This document shows positions 1 to 8,334 of a DNA stretch of 64,000 bases, one piece after another. The notes beneath the pieces were generated by a model. The model saw only the letters and a list, made by a program, of their open reading frames with translations. It was not told the DNA's origin and made no database searches. Each line of letters opens with the position of its first letter. The first letter of the stretch is position 1. Position numbers and translations under genes: made by a program. Source of the DNA: CAWKPF01 sp963851415 (lineage in GTDB: Bacteria > Acidobacteriota > Thermoanaerobaculia > Multivoradales > Multivoraceae); contig CAWKPF010000003.1 of NCBI GenBank assembly GCA_963851415.1, positions 682,001 to 746,000 of the forward strand, given 5' to 3'.

Positions 1-2
1 TG

Positions 3-359
3 CGAAATCTGTGGCGCTGCTACGGTGGCTGGTACAGCGGTACCGCGTCGGAGCTCAAGCCGGCGTCGATGGCGGAGCAGGGACGTGAGATTGCCGAGTT
101 GGCAGGGGGTATGGCTGCGTTGCTCGAGCGCGCGTCACGCCTTTCCCAGGGGGGCGGGCACCGTCTCGCTTCGCATCTGGTCGACTGGGCAGCAGCGGCC
201 GAGCCCGAAAGTGCCGAGGTGCACCGGGTGCGGGCCGAGGTGTACCGGGCACGACTCGAGCGGGAAACCTCGACCATGGCCAGGGGGATCTTCGGTGCGG
301 CGATGCGTGAGTCCGAGAACTGGGCGACCAGAGGCTCCGCCCACGCCACGGAGGAATAG
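3..359 (+). CDS. Alkyl-sulfatase-like MBL hydrolase, C-terminal end (5' partial)
   Basis: The window opens inside this gene, so no start is visible; 118 codons remain, read from base 3. The fragment carries NLWRCYGGWYSG, then LASHLVDWAAAAEPES and ETSTMARGIFGAAMRES. This is the pattern of the dimerization domain that follows the metallo-beta-lactamase domain in alkyl sulfatases (SdsA1/YjcS group). Those enzymes hydrolyse alkyl sulfate esters such as SDS with two zinc ions. The zinc-binding domain lies outside the window. The protein stops right after the dimerization domain, so the SCP2-like third domain of classical alkyl sulfatases is absent. It therefore probably belongs to the shorter subfamily, whose substrate is uncertain. 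The next gene begins 3 bases after its stop, which suggests an operon. Confidence 0.75.
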   Translation, partial: RNLWRCYGGWYSGTASELKPASMAEQGREIAELAGGMAALLERASRLSQGGGHRLASHLVDWAAAAEPESAEVHRVRAEVYRARLERETSTMARGIFGAAMRESENWATRGSAHATEE

Positions 360-362
360 ACG

Positions 363-1115
363 GTGCAGCGAGGAGCGTGGCGCGAGCGGCTGCGGAATCT
401 GGCGGCGGGTCTGCCTCCCGGTGGCGACGTCGTGTCGCCGCTGCGTCCAGATGACCGGTACGTCGTCATGCTCGCGGTCTATGGGATCGTCAGTGAGCGA
501 ATGGGGGAGGGCCGGGTGCTCGACCTCGGCTGCGGAGTGGGCGCGGGCTCGGCGGTCCTGGCCGAGCCCGTGGGCCGATTCGTGCTGGGCGTGGACCGGG
601 ATCGTCGCCTGACGCGCTTCGCGCGACGCCGATTTCGACGGGAACGACTCGATTTCACTCCCTGCGCCCCTCCCGTTCCAGCGCTGGAGGATCTGGGCGA
701 GAAGCCGTTCGATGCCGTGGTCACTCGAGAGCGGCTGCGTCAGGGCAGAGACCCGGAGACTCGGATCTCCGCCTTGGCCTCCCTTCTCGCCCCGGAAGGC
801 GCGCTCTTCGCGACCGTCGCGCCCATCGCACTCCCCGAGGGCCTGGAGCGGGCGAGAACCGCCGATCCCGAAGGGACGCACCTCTTCGCCTGGTACTGGA
901 GAGCGCTTCTGGCCTCCGCCTTCGAGGAGGTCGAGCTGATTCGGATCCTTCCTCCGCCGGGTGAGTACCCCGACTTCGCGAGTCGCGGTCCCTCTCGGCT
1001 CGACCCGACGGCCTTCGTGGCCGAGAGCGTCGAGGCCGAGGCGCTGCGCCACGGTCCCGCACTCGATCTGCTCCTCGTGGCGCGTCGGCCCCGATCGTTG
1101 CCCGCCGCGGGCTAG
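363..1115 (+). CDS. Class I SAM-dependent methyltransferase
   Basis: A 250-residue protein starting with GTG 3 bases after the preceding stop, so probably translationally coupled to it. Motif I of the Rossmann-fold SAM-binding site is clear at about residues 56-66 (VLDLGCGVGAG), followed by an acidic residue after strand 2 (LGVDRD). The rest fits a single class I methyltransferase domain without added modules. No signal peptide or membrane segment is seen, so it should be cytoplasmic. The substrate cannot be read from sequence. Pairing with an alkyl-sulfatase-like hydrolase is suggestive but does not define a pathway. Confidence 0.75.
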   Translation: MQRGAWRERLRNLAAGLPPGGDVVSPLRPDDRYVVMLAVYGIVSERMGEGRVLDLGCGVGAGSAVLAEPVGRFVLGVDRDRRLTRFARRRFRRERLDFTPCAPPVPALEDLGEKPFDAVVTRERLRQGRDPETRISALASLLAPEGALFATVAPIALPEGLERARTADPEGTHLFAWYWRALLASAFEEVELIRILPPPGEYPDFASRGPSRLDPTAFVAESVEAEALRHGPALDLLLVARRPRSLPAAG

Positions 1116-2110
1116 CCGTCGGAGCCGACCTTCAAGGGGCTCTCGAAGCCGTAGCAGCGGTCACGGGCGAGCACTTCGAAGCTGGCGACCGGCCTCGGGG
1201 TCGGTGTGGTGTCCCCGCCGCCCCGGGGAGGGAGCATGACGGTGTGAGCGGCTCGCTCGAACTGTCGCATGGTCGTGAAGTGAACGACGAAGCTCTTGCG
1301 GGTGAGCTCGGGATCCTCCGGATAGCTGCCACCGTGAAGCAGTGAGTGGTGCCAGAGGAGCGCCTGTCCCCTCTTGCCCAGAAACGGGTGGACTTCCAGG
1401 CCGTGGCGCTGACAGGTTTCGAGATCGAACCGCGCCATCGCTTCCGCTTCGGCGTCTCCGTGACGGTAGGCATCGAGGCGGTACTCACCGGGCTCGATCT
1501 CGTAGTAGGGCAAGCGATGCGAACCGGGCACATAGGTCAGCGGGCCACAGCCGGGGGCGAGATCTTCGAGGGCGAACCAGATCGCCGCCAGGTGGCTCGG
1601 TGGCTGCATCTGCACGTGCACCGGGTCACGATGCAGCTGCTGCTGACTGCCCCACTGGAAGTAGAGCGACTGCGTCGCGACGGGGATCTCGTCGAAGATC
1701 AAACGGAGATAGCGGAACACCTCCGGGTGGAGGTAGAGGTCGAGTGCCGCCTCGCTGCTCCCGTGGAGATCGGCGATGCGACATGAGGGGCGGCGATCCT
1801 GCGCCGGATCGGCGTCCGACATCGGCTTGAGCAGGCCCCGATAGGCGACGGCCACGTCGCGCGGTCGCTCCCGCCAGAGGCGCTCGACATCCTCGTCGAT
1901 CGACTGAAGGGTCGCCTCTGGAAGATCGAGATCGAGGACGCAGTAGCCCTTCTCGACGTAGTCGCCCAGGTTCCTGGCCTGGGTTTCGTCGATGCGTCCA
2001 GTGGCCCGCAGGCGCTCGATGGACCCGATCGCGTCCGGGCGGTCGATCCACAGGTCGCTGGGAAGGCGACCCTCGGGCGTGAGGACTCGCTCGCTGTTGA
2101 CTGCGTTCAT
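1112..2110 (-). CDS. Phytanoyl-CoA dioxygenase (PhyH) family protein
   Basis: A 332-residue non-heme Fe(II)/2-oxoglutarate oxygenase of the PhyH family. The facial triad is visible: H160 and D162 in LHRDPVHV, and a distal His (H259) in SLLHGGS, followed by Arg/Lys residues suited to binding 2-oxoglutarate (RKSF). YVPGSHRLPYYE is the conserved strand and turn of the family. Members hydroxylate lipids, ectoine or natural-product intermediates, and the substrate here is unknown. The 3' end overlaps the convergent methyltransferase gene by 4 bases. The gene is divergent from the dehalogenase at 2332, with about 220 bases between the two starts that must hold both promoters. Confidence 0.8.
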   Translation of the reverse strand: MNAVNSERVLTPEGRLPSDLWIDRPDAIGSIERLRATGRIDETQARNLGDYVEKGYCVLDLDLPEATLQSIDEDVERLWRERPRDVAVAYRGLLKPMSDADPAQDRRPSCRIADLHGSSEAALDLYLHPEVFRYLRLIFDEIPVATQSLYFQWGSQQQLHRDPVHVQMQPPSHLAAIWFALEDLAPGCGPLTYVPGSHRLPYYEIEPGEYRLDAYRHGDAEAEAMARFDLETCQRHGLEVHPFLGKRGQALLWHHSLLHGGSYPEDPELTRKSFVVHFTTMRQFERAAHTVMLPPRGGGDTTPTPRPVASFEVLARDRCYGFESPLKVGSDG

Positions 2111-2331
2111 GGCCAGGGTACTCGGTGGTCGTGGTGATCCTAGCAGTCGAGTCGGGTCCTTTGGCGTGCCCGGATCCTGCGCAACCAGCCGCGCGTCTCA
2201 GGGAGGCCCCCTCCGGGTGCGCGAAGCATCGTGTGCGAGAGGTGCGTCGTGACCTCGATGAATCCGATTCGGTAACATGCCTCCAGCTTCGTCCCCCATT
2301 GTGTGAAGGTTCCGAGGGAGGTCAACCCCAG

Positions 2332-3210
2332 ATGAGTCCAATTGCACCGAGCGATCCCCGTCCCCGCCGCCGAGTCGAGGTCCTCGACAGCGAGATGGCG
2401 TACGTCGACACCGGGGATGGTGAGCTCACCTGCGTATTTCTGCACGGCAACCCCACCTCGTCCTTCCTGTGGCGCAACGTGATCACCGAAGTCGAAGGGA
2501 AGGCGCGCTGTGTGGCTCCCGATCTGATCGGCATGGGGGACTCGAGCAAGAACCCAGCCGGCAGCTACCGCTTCGAAGATCACGCTCGCTACCTGGACGC
2601 CTGGTTCGATGCCGTGCTGCCGGAGGGGCCGGTCTTCCTGGTGATCCACGACTGGGGCTCGGCGCTCGGGTTCCACTGGGCGAAGCGACACCCGGAGCGG
2701 GTTGCGGGCATCGCCTACATGGAAGCCATCGTCTGTTCGATGGAGTGGGAGGACTGGCCCGAGGGGGCGCGCAAGATCTTCCAGGGAATGCGCTCGGAAG
2801 CGGGCGAGGAGATGGTGCTCGAGAAGAACGTCTTCGTGGAGCGCATTCTTCCAGCCTCGGTGCTGCGCGGCCTCACCGAGGAGGAGATGGCGGTCTACCG
2901 CAAGCCCTATCTGGATCCCGGTGAGTCCCGTCGCCCGACCTTGACCTGGCCACGAGAGATCCCGCTCGCCGGCCAGCCGGCCGACGTGGTCGCGATCGTC
3001 GACGACTATTCGAAGTGGCTGGCCAGCGACGTGGCGGTCCGCAAGCTGTTCATCAATGCCGATCCAGGGACGATTCTGACGGGAAAACAGCGCGAGCTCT
3101 GCCGCGGATGGCCCAATCAGGTCGAGACCACGGTCGCGGGCTCGCACTTCATCCAGGAAGACTCTCCAGAAGAGATCGGTCAGGCGGTGGCGGCCTTCCT
3201 GGAGGGCTGA
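2332..3210 (+). CDS. dhaA: Haloalkane dehalogenase (HLD-II type)
   Basis: A 292-residue alpha/beta hydrolase. Start ATG 2332 is preceded by GGGAGG about 10 bases upstream; in-frame codons before it do not resemble protein. All five catalytic positions of the DhaA/LinB group are present with near-identical numbering: N41 in FLHGNPTSSFLWRN and W108 for halide binding, nucleophile D107 in VIHDWGS, acid E131 in YMEAIV, and base H272 in AGSHFIQEDS. Such enzymes cleave carbon-halogen bonds to give alcohol and halide. The length is typical and there is no signal peptide. A 24-bp tandem duplication covers the stop codon. The neighbouring hydrolases suggest a catabolic role, but the natural substrate is not evident. 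Confidence 0.88.
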   Translation: MSPIAPSDPRPRRRVEVLDSEMAYVDTGDGELTCVFLHGNPTSSFLWRNVITEVEGKARCVAPDLIGMGDSSKNPAGSYRFEDHARYLDAWFDAVLPEGPVFLVIHDWGSALGFHWAKRHPERVAGIAYMEAIVCSMEWEDWPEGARKIFQGMRSEAGEEMVLEKNVFVERILPASVLRGLTEEEMAVYRKPYLDPGESRRPTLTWPREIPLAGQPADVVAIVDDYSKWLASDVAVRKLFINADPGTILTGKQRELCRGWPNQVETTVAGSHFIQEDSPEEIGQAVAAFLEG

Positions 3211-3245
3211 GCCTCTGCGCCCCTGGAGGGCTGAGTCTCTGCGCC
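3198..3245. repeat. 24-bp tandem duplication over a stop codon
   Basis: Two adjacent 24-base copies (3198-3221 and 3222-3245) differ at one position. The first copy contains the last codons and TGA of the dehalogenase gene, so the gene end (Leu-Glu-Gly-stop) is present twice in a row. Confidence 0.95.
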
Positions 3246-3369
3246 GATCGCCGGATCGATTCTTCGGTCAGCCAGCCTCGCCAGGAGCGCGCTGGACGAA
3301 GGCTCACCAGCTGTGTCAACTTCGGCGCCATCGATCTCAACGACTCTCTACAATCCCAGGAGGTCTGTC

Positions 3370-4215
3370 ATGTCTCGTACGAGGACTCTCTCGATCGCCG
3401 CCGCAGGAACCGCTCTGCTGCTCTCGGGCACCGCAGCTCTGGTCGCGCTGCGTGTCGCCAGTGTTCCAGTGAGCCCCACCGAAGGGGACGAGCTACCGCC
3501 CGCGATTGTCGGCAAGGCGCCGCCGCTCGCCGGGACGTCGGTGGCCTACTACGCCAACGACCCGGAGGCGGAGGGCTACCTGGCCGTACCCGAGGGCGAG
3601 GGTCCATTCCCTGCGGTCATCCTGATTCACGAGTGGAACGGCCTCGTCGAGCGCGTCAAGCAGACCGCTGACTCCTTTGCCGCCGAGGGCTACGTTGCGC
3701 TGGCCGTCGATCTCTACAGCGGCCGCACGGGGAGCAACCAGGAAGAGAACATGGCGCTGGTCACCGAAACGCTGGGCAAGCCGCAGATGCTGATCGACAA
3801 CCTCAACGCCGCCGTGGCGCTATTGCGCGAACGCGACGACACCACGGGCAAGGTCGCGACCATCGGATGGTGCTACGGCGGTGGGGTCGCCTTCTCCTAT
3901 GCGCTCGGCGGCGAGCATCACGATGCCACTGCGATCTTCTACGGTCGCCTGCTCGCCGATCCCGAAGAGATGAAGAAGATCGACCATCCGGTGTACGGCA
4001 CCTTCGTGGAGAACGATCGGGGAATTCCGGTCGAGTCGGTGAACCAGTTCGTCGAGGCGATGCGTGCCGCCGGGATTCCCAACGACGTCCACATCTACGA
4101 CGAGGTCAATCACGGTTTCTGGCTGCACGTCGATGGCGACGCCGAGAAGCGAGTGGCTCCGGCGACCGATGCCTGGAAGCGCCTCAAGAAGTTCCTCGGC
4201 GAGTCTCTCGGCTGA
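3370..4215 (+). CDS. Dienelactone hydrolase family protein, exported or membrane-anchored
   Basis: A 281-residue alpha/beta hydrolase starting at ATG 3370, with AGGAGG 5-10 bases upstream. Residues 1-30 form a signal peptide or anchor (TLSIAAAGTALLLSGTAALVAL). The Cys-His-Asp triad of the family is visible: C168 in IGWCYGGG, D216 in VENDRG and H248 in NHGFW; E88 in LIHEWNG matches the Glu that positions the nucleophile in dienelactone hydrolase. Classical members hydrolyse dienelactone in chlorocatechol breakdown, but exported members act on other esters or lactones. It lies 159 bases after the dehalogenase on the same strand. Specificity is open. Confidence 0.85.
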   Translation: MSRTRTLSIAAAGTALLLSGTAALVALRVASVPVSPTEGDELPPAIVGKAPPLAGTSVAYYANDPEAEGYLAVPEGEGPFPAVILIHEWNGLVERVKQTADSFAAEGYVALAVDLYSGRTGSNQEENMALVTETLGKPQMLIDNLNAAVALLRERDDTTGKVATIGWCYGGGVAFSYALGGEHHDATAIFYGRLLADPEEMKKIDHPVYGTFVENDRGIPVESVNQFVEAMRAAGIPNDVHIYDEVNHGFWLHVDGDAEKRVAPATDAWKRLKKFLGESLG

Positions 4216-4238
4216 GCCGGTACCGGACGATCCCCATG

Positions 4239-4289
4239 CGCCTGCCGATTGCCGATTGCCGATGTTTTCGGCGTCGGCGCCGGCAGGCG
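4239..4289. terminator. Hairpin between convergent genes, with triple TGCCGAT
   Basis: The arms CGCCTGCCG (4239-4247) and CGGCAGGCG (4281-4289) can pair around a 33-base loop between two convergent genes. The loop region contains three tandem copies of TGCCGAT (4243-4263), the first overlapping the left arm. There is no T-run, so a bidirectional terminator is only a plausible reading. Confidence 0.4.
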
Positions 4290-4320
4290 TCCTGTACCGC
4301 CTCGTCTTCGTCGACGAGGA

Positions 4321-6138
4321 CTAGCGTTGCTCGAGGGCTCTCGCCAGCTCACGCCCTCGCCGTCGGAGCTCGGAGTCGGCGCTCGACCGGCGGAGATCCT
4401 CGAGCAGCTCGAGGGCCTGGTCGATCTCCCCCGCGCGTGCCAGACGGGTGGCCTCGTTGAGCAGGAACACGGCTCGATTGTGATTGCCGACCTGCTCGAG
4501 TCGTTCCATCTGCGCAGCGACCATGGCACGGACTTCCTCGTTCTGTGCCTCTTCCCACACCCGCTGCGCGGCCGCGATCGCTTCGTCTGGCCGACCTGCC
4601 TCGGCGAGCTTCTCTGCGGGTCGCATCTGTTCGCGGGCGACCAGAGTGTGGGCTCGACGAAGGAGCTCGGGCCGGTCCAGTGGCTCGAGCCCGTGGTCGA
4701 GCACGTCGTGAGCGTCGTCGTAGTGCCCGAGGCGCGCCAGGAGCACCGCCAGGTGATAGCGCACCTCGGCGTTGGGTGGATCGAGCCGAGCGGCACGCCG
4801 CAGTGCCGCAGCGCCGTCGTCGGAAGGCTCGGGATCGATCATCCAGCTGGCTCCGAGCCGTGCCCAGGCCGGACCGAAGTCGGGCGCCAGGAGGGTAGAG
4901 TGCTCGAGCCATTGGCGTGCCAGGCGCAGGGTGGCCAGGTCTTCCCCCTCGATCTCCCGGGGATCGACCCCGCGCTCCGCGACCGAGCGCAGCAGTGCAG
5001 TGCCGAGGAGGAGTGCGGGGAGCGGTTCGTCGGGAGCCAGGCGCGCCGCCTCCTCGTACCAGAAAAGCGCTTCCGGGAGGGCCCCGCCGGCTTCCTGAAG
5101 CCGACCGATCCCTGCATGCGCGAGTCCATGCTCCGGCATGAGCTCGAGGGCCGCCTCGAAGTGGTGCCACGCCTCGTCCGTGTGAGAGAGAGCGAGCTGT
5201 AGATCTCCCAGGTAGTAGTGAGCCCAGGCAGGGGGCACCTGGTCGACCGCGGCTCGGCCCCTGTGGGTATCCGGTCGGGCGATCCGGTAGTGGGGCAGTA
5301 CGCCCTCGGACAGATGCTCTTCGAGGGCTCGCTCGATCGACTGAGGCCGACTCGCCTGTTCCTGACCGTCGAGGGCCGCCAGGAGTGCCTCTTCCGCAGG
5401 CTGCCCGTCTGCCAGGCGTGCCAGGAAGGAGCGCACGGCGTCGACCCGGGACGGCTCGCTGAGCAGCCAGTGCACGATCGCCCAGGACTGGGCATAGAAC
5501 AGCCCGCGTCGATCTCCGCCGTGGTAGTCGCGCGACTCCTGGTCGAGCTCCGTCAGGCGATCGAACGAGAGGAGATCGCGGGTCCGCAAGAGCTCCTGGT
5601 ACTGAGGCAGGGGCAGTCCGATCACCGCTTCGTCCTCGGTGGTTTCGAACGTGCTGTAGTACTCGGCCAGACCTTCGTTGAACCAGAGCGGCAGATGCGG
5701 AAGGTTGTGACGCGCTACGTAGTGGAGGTATTCGTGGTAGAGGATCTCCGACGGAAGTCGCCGGGCGCCGGCGTCGAGTGCCACGAAGTTGCCGAGCGGT
5801 GCCGTGTGGAAGTAGCCGGCGGTGCGGGTCGCGCCGTCCTCTCGACGCTGCGGGCCCGGCAGGAAGGGAGCGAAGGCGGTGCGGTCGCGAAACAGATAGA
5901 TGCGAGTGGGTAGCGGCGAGAGCAGCTCGCGCCCCGGGTTGAGTCCGCTGAGCACCGCGTGCAGCCCCTCCAGATCGGATCCGATCGTGAGGGTTCCTTC
6001 TCGGGAGACCTGACTGAGCAGCTCGAAGTGGTCCGTCTCGACACGGATCCAGGCGGCTTCGTCCTGGGAGTGCCCCGCTGCTCCGAGGTAGAGCGCCGCC
6101 AGGAGTCCGAGCACGACGGAGCGCGCGAGCGCAGTCAC
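4321..6138 (-). CDS. Secreted gluzincin-type metallopeptidase with TPR repeats
   Basis: A 605-residue protein with an N-terminal signal sequence (ARSVVLGLLAALYLGAAGHS). A zinc-protease motif HEYLHY gives H135, E136 and H139, and NEGLAEYY at about 154-161 supplies the Glu that acts as third zinc ligand in peptidase-MA-like gluzincins. From about residue 300 the protein is built of tetratricopeptide repeats (HYYLGDLQLALSHTDEAWHH, VRYHLAVLLARLGHYDDAHD). The combination suggests a periplasmic or surface protease with a protein-interaction tail. It follows the methyltransferase gene at 6142 by 3 bases, so the two form an operon. The protease substrate is unknown. Confidence 0.75.
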   Translation of the reverse strand: MTALARSVVLGLLAALYLGAAGHSQDEAAWIRVETDHFELLSQVSREGTLTIGSDLEGLHAVLSGLNPGRELLSPLPTRIYLFRDRTAFAPFLPGPQRREDGATRTAGYFHTAPLGNFVALDAGARRLPSEILYHEYLHYVARHNLPHLPLWFNEGLAEYYSTFETTEDEAVIGLPLPQYQELLRTRDLLSFDRLTELDQESRDYHGGDRRGLFYAQSWAIVHWLLSEPSRVDAVRSFLARLADGQPAEEALLAALDGQEQASRPQSIERALEEHLSEGVLPHYRIARPDTHRGRAAVDQVPPAWAHYYLGDLQLALSHTDEAWHHFEAALELMPEHGLAHAGIGRLQEAGGALPEALFWYEEAARLAPDEPLPALLLGTALLRSVAERGVDPREIEGEDLATLRLARQWLEHSTLLAPDFGPAWARLGASWMIDPEPSDDGAAALRRAARLDPPNAEVRYHLAVLLARLGHYDDAHDVLDHGLEPLDRPELLRRAHTLVAREQMRPAEKLAEAGRPDEAIAAAQRVWEEAQNEEVRAMVAAQMERLEQVGNHNRAVFLLNEATRLARAGEIDQALELLEDLRRSSADSELRRRGRELARALEQR

Positions 6139-6141
6139 CGG

Positions 6142-6852
6142 CTACTCGGCTCGCCCGAACAAGAAGAGGTGCTGGGTGGGTAGCGAGTCGATACGCTCGA
6201 TCAGCTCGAAGCCTGCGGGCAGCCATTCCCGCATCACCTGCTCGATCGACATCCGGTGATCGAGCTTGATGTGCCCTGCGGTGTCGCCCTCGAGCCGGAA
6301 CTCCACCAGAGCGACCACGCCGTCCGGGGCCAGGGCCTTGCGCATCTCTTGCAGCATGGCCTCGGGCTGGGCGATCTCGTGGTACACGTCGACCAGGAGG
6401 ATGAGATCGACCTCGCCTTCGGGCAGCTTGGGGTCGGTCTCGGTGGAGAGGATGGTCGAGAGGTTGTCGATGCCGTCGCTCTCGGCGAGCTTGCGCGCGA
6501 TCTCGAGCATTTCCGGCTGGATGTCGACACAGAACGCGATCCCGTCGCTGCCGACGGCTCCGGCCATCCGGCGGGCGTGAAACCCGGAGCCGCAACCGAG
6601 GTCGACCACGGTATCTCCCGGCTCGATCGGCAGCAGCTCGTGCAGGGCGTCGGTGTCTTCCTCACTCTGGCGAGTCTCTCGCTCGAGCCAGGGCGCCCCA
6701 CGATAGGACATCACCTGGGCGATGTCGCGCCCCTCGTAGGTGCCGGTCTCCTGGGCGAGGACCGCAGGGGAGAGCACAGCCGCGCCCGCCATCCCCGAGA
6801 CGGCGGCGACGAGGTGGACGACGGCGAGAACGCCTGACGGGGTCTGGCTCAT
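6142..6852 (-). CDS. Exported class I SAM methyltransferase
   Basis: A 236-residue protein. The first 33 residues look like a signal peptide ending near AVLAQE. Motif I VVDLGCGSGFHARRMAG lies at about 82-98, an acidic strand-2 end (FCVDIQP) follows, and LILLVDVYHEI is motif IV-like. It resembles the predicted periplasmic or membrane-associated methyltransferases common in Acidobacteriota and Proteobacteria, whose substrates are not known. GGAG lies 7 bases before the ATG. It is the first gene of a pair with the TPR metallopeptidase, so both products probably work outside the cytoplasm. An exported SAM-dependent enzyme is odd, because SAM is cytosolic. Confidence 0.75.
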   Translation of the reverse strand: MSQTPSGVLAVVHLVAAVSGMAGAAVLSPAVLAQETGTYEGRDIAQVMSYRGAPWLERETRQSEEDTDALHELLPIEPGDTVVDLGCGSGFHARRMAGAVGSDGIAFCVDIQPEMLEIARKLAESDGIDNLSTILSTETDPKLPEGEVDLILLVDVYHEIAQPEAMLQEMRKALAPDGVVALVEFRLEGDTAGHIKLDHRMSIEQVMREWLPAGFELIERIDSLPTQHLFLFGRAE

Positions 6853-7025
6853 GAGGACTCCTTCGGCGACAGTCTAGCCTGTCCCGGGGTCAGCCGGATC
6901 GACCCTGGAGTCAGAGTGCAGAGATCCGCTGGCGACGGCGCACCGCAGCACCTGAGCGGGCGCGAGCCCAGAACCCACCGTCTTGACACTGCGCCCTCAG
7001 GACTGCGACAGAGCTCTGTCGGCGG

Positions 7026-7955
7026 TCAATCCTGGCGGGCTTTGAGCCACCAGACCAAGGTCTCGGAGACCAGATCGGCCGCGTCCTGCTGGACGAAGTG
7101 GCTGGCGCCCGGCACGGTGACCAGGGTGAGATCCTTGTCGACCCACTCCCATGTGTCGTTCAGCGCCATGCGGTCGAGCGCCGTGTCGGCGAGACCGTGG
7201 AACATCAGGATCGGCATCTGGGCACGGGGCCCCGGGTCCTTCTGAATCGCAGCCCATCGCTCCTCGGCGGAGTCCGAGGGGTAGTTGCGTTTGTAGTAGT
7301 TGAGCATGGCCTCGAAGTCGGAGCGCTCGAAGGCCTCGACGTAGAGCTCCCGGGCCTCGGGGTCCTTCACCCAGGCGGCGAGTCCCTGAGCGGTGAGGTT
7401 CTCGTGGAACCCCTCCTTCTGGAAATTGCGGGCGTACTCGCTGTTCTTGATCTGGCGCTCGTTGGTGGCCAGCTCCCGCGTGAAGCCGTTGGGATGTGGC
7501 AGGTTGAGAATGATCAGGTTCTCGGTCATCTGCGGCAGATTGAGCGCGAATTGCCATGCGACCATGCCGCCCCAGTCGTGACCGACGATGGTCGCCTTCG
7601 GCTGGCCCAGCGACTGGATCACGGCGGCGACATCGCCGACCAGAAGGCTCATGTCGTAGTTCTCGACTCCCTTCGGCTGGCCGCTCTTGTTGTACCCGCG
7701 CTGGTCGATGGCGACCGCACGAAACCCCGCGTCGGCCAGCGCCTGCATCTGGTGACGCCACGTGTACCAGAAGTCGGGGAAGCCGTGGATCATCACCACG
7801 AGCGGGCCCTCGCCGAGAGAGGCGTAGTGGATCTCGACTCCGTTCGAGTCGGCGACGCCGTGCTGCACCCGGCTCATGAGCTCGCCGTCGGCGGCCCGAA
7901 GAATGGCTGGTGCAAGGAAACCGGAAATCAGCAAAGCGATGGCCAGCATCTTCAT
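7026..7955 (-). CDS. Epoxide-hydrolase-like alpha/beta hydrolase, exported
   Basis: A 309-residue protein with a signal peptide of about 22 residues (MLAIALLISGFLAPAILRAA). The core matches soluble epoxide hydrolases: oxyanion-hole strand MIHGFPDFWYTWRHQ, nucleophile D127 in VGHDWGG, charge-relay acid D257 in HGLADTALD, and base H286 in GASHFVQQD. Y220/Y221 in the cap could be one of the two ring-opening tyrosines. The product may open epoxides with water. The related fluoroacetate and haloacetate dehalogenases share the same nucleophile motif and cannot be excluded. It is transcribed alone, downstream of the dodecin terminator. Confidence 0.78.
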   Translation of the reverse strand: MKMLAIALLISGFLAPAILRAADGELMSRVQHGVADSNGVEIHYASLGEGPLVVMIHGFPDFWYTWRHQMQALADAGFRAVAIDQRGYNKSGQPKGVENYDMSLLVGDVAAVIQSLGQPKATIVGHDWGGMVAWQFALNLPQMTENLIILNLPHPNGFTRELATNERQIKNSEYARNFQKEGFHENLTAQGLAAWVKDPEARELYVEAFERSDFEAMLNYYKRNYPSDSAEERWAAIQKDPGPRAQMPILMFHGLADTALDRMALNDTWEWVDKDLTLVTVPGASHFVQQDAADLVSETLVWWLKARQD

Positions 7956-8020
7956 GGGAGCACCTCGGAAGCGGTTTCTGTGGAGGGAGAGCCGAAACTA
8001 TCACGCAAATGAACGCAGAA

Positions 8021-8042
8021 AAGGGGGCTCGAGAGCCCCCTT
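8021..8042 (-). terminator. Intrinsic terminator after the dodecin gene
   Basis: A perfect 22-base palindrome (AAGGGGGCTC followed by GAGAGCCCCCTT) lies 45 bases after the dodecin stop. On the minus strand it is followed by a short T-run, the expected form of a rho-independent terminator. Confidence 0.75.
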
Positions 8043-8086
8043 GCCTGCGAGCGAAGCGAGCCCTTGTGGCCCACGCGACGCCACGA

Positions 8087-8308
8087 CTACTTCTTCTTGG
8101 ACTTCTTGGACTTGAGCTCGAAGGTGATCTTCATGGCGACGCGGTAGGCCTTCACCTTGCCTCCCTCGACATCGACCTTGAAGTCTTCGACCCACGCTCC
8201 CCGGATATCGTCCAGGGTCTCTCCGGCCCGGGCGATCCCCTGGGCGACGGCATCTTCGAAACTCTTCGGCGACGAAGCCGAGATCTCCGTGATCTTCGCG
8301 ACTGACAT
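8087..8308 (-). CDS. Dodecin family flavin-binding protein
   Basis: A 73-residue protein with the dodecin pattern MSVAKITEISASSPKSFEDA, then a helix AVAQGIARAGETLDDIRGAW and strands VEDFKVDVEGGKVKAYRVAM. Dodecins form dodecameric shells that store or buffer flavins (or CoA) in the cytoplasm. The Trp in RGAWVED is at the place of the flavin-stacking Trp. A Lys-rich tail (ELKSKKSKKK) extends slightly beyond the usual end. It is the last gene of a co-directional run with the DUF4332, BON-LysM and DUF937 genes and has its own terminator. Confidence 0.85.
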   Translation of the reverse strand: MSVAKITEISASSPKSFEDAVAQGIARAGETLDDIRGAWVEDFKVDVEGGKVKAYRVAMKITFELKSKKSKKK

Positions 8309-8334
8309 CCTGTTCCTTTCGGGTGCTGAATGCT

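Noticed and set aside
135..1052. A 305-codon minus-strand frame over the methyltransferase gene
   Set aside because: It lacks domain motifs, while the plus-strand frame has a clear SAM-binding motif and is coupled to the preceding gene.
4349..6595. A 748-codon open frame on the minus strand overlapping the metallopeptidase gene
   Set aside because: Composition is Arg/Gly/Pro-rich without motifs; it is an out-of-frame shadow of two real genes, common at this GC content.
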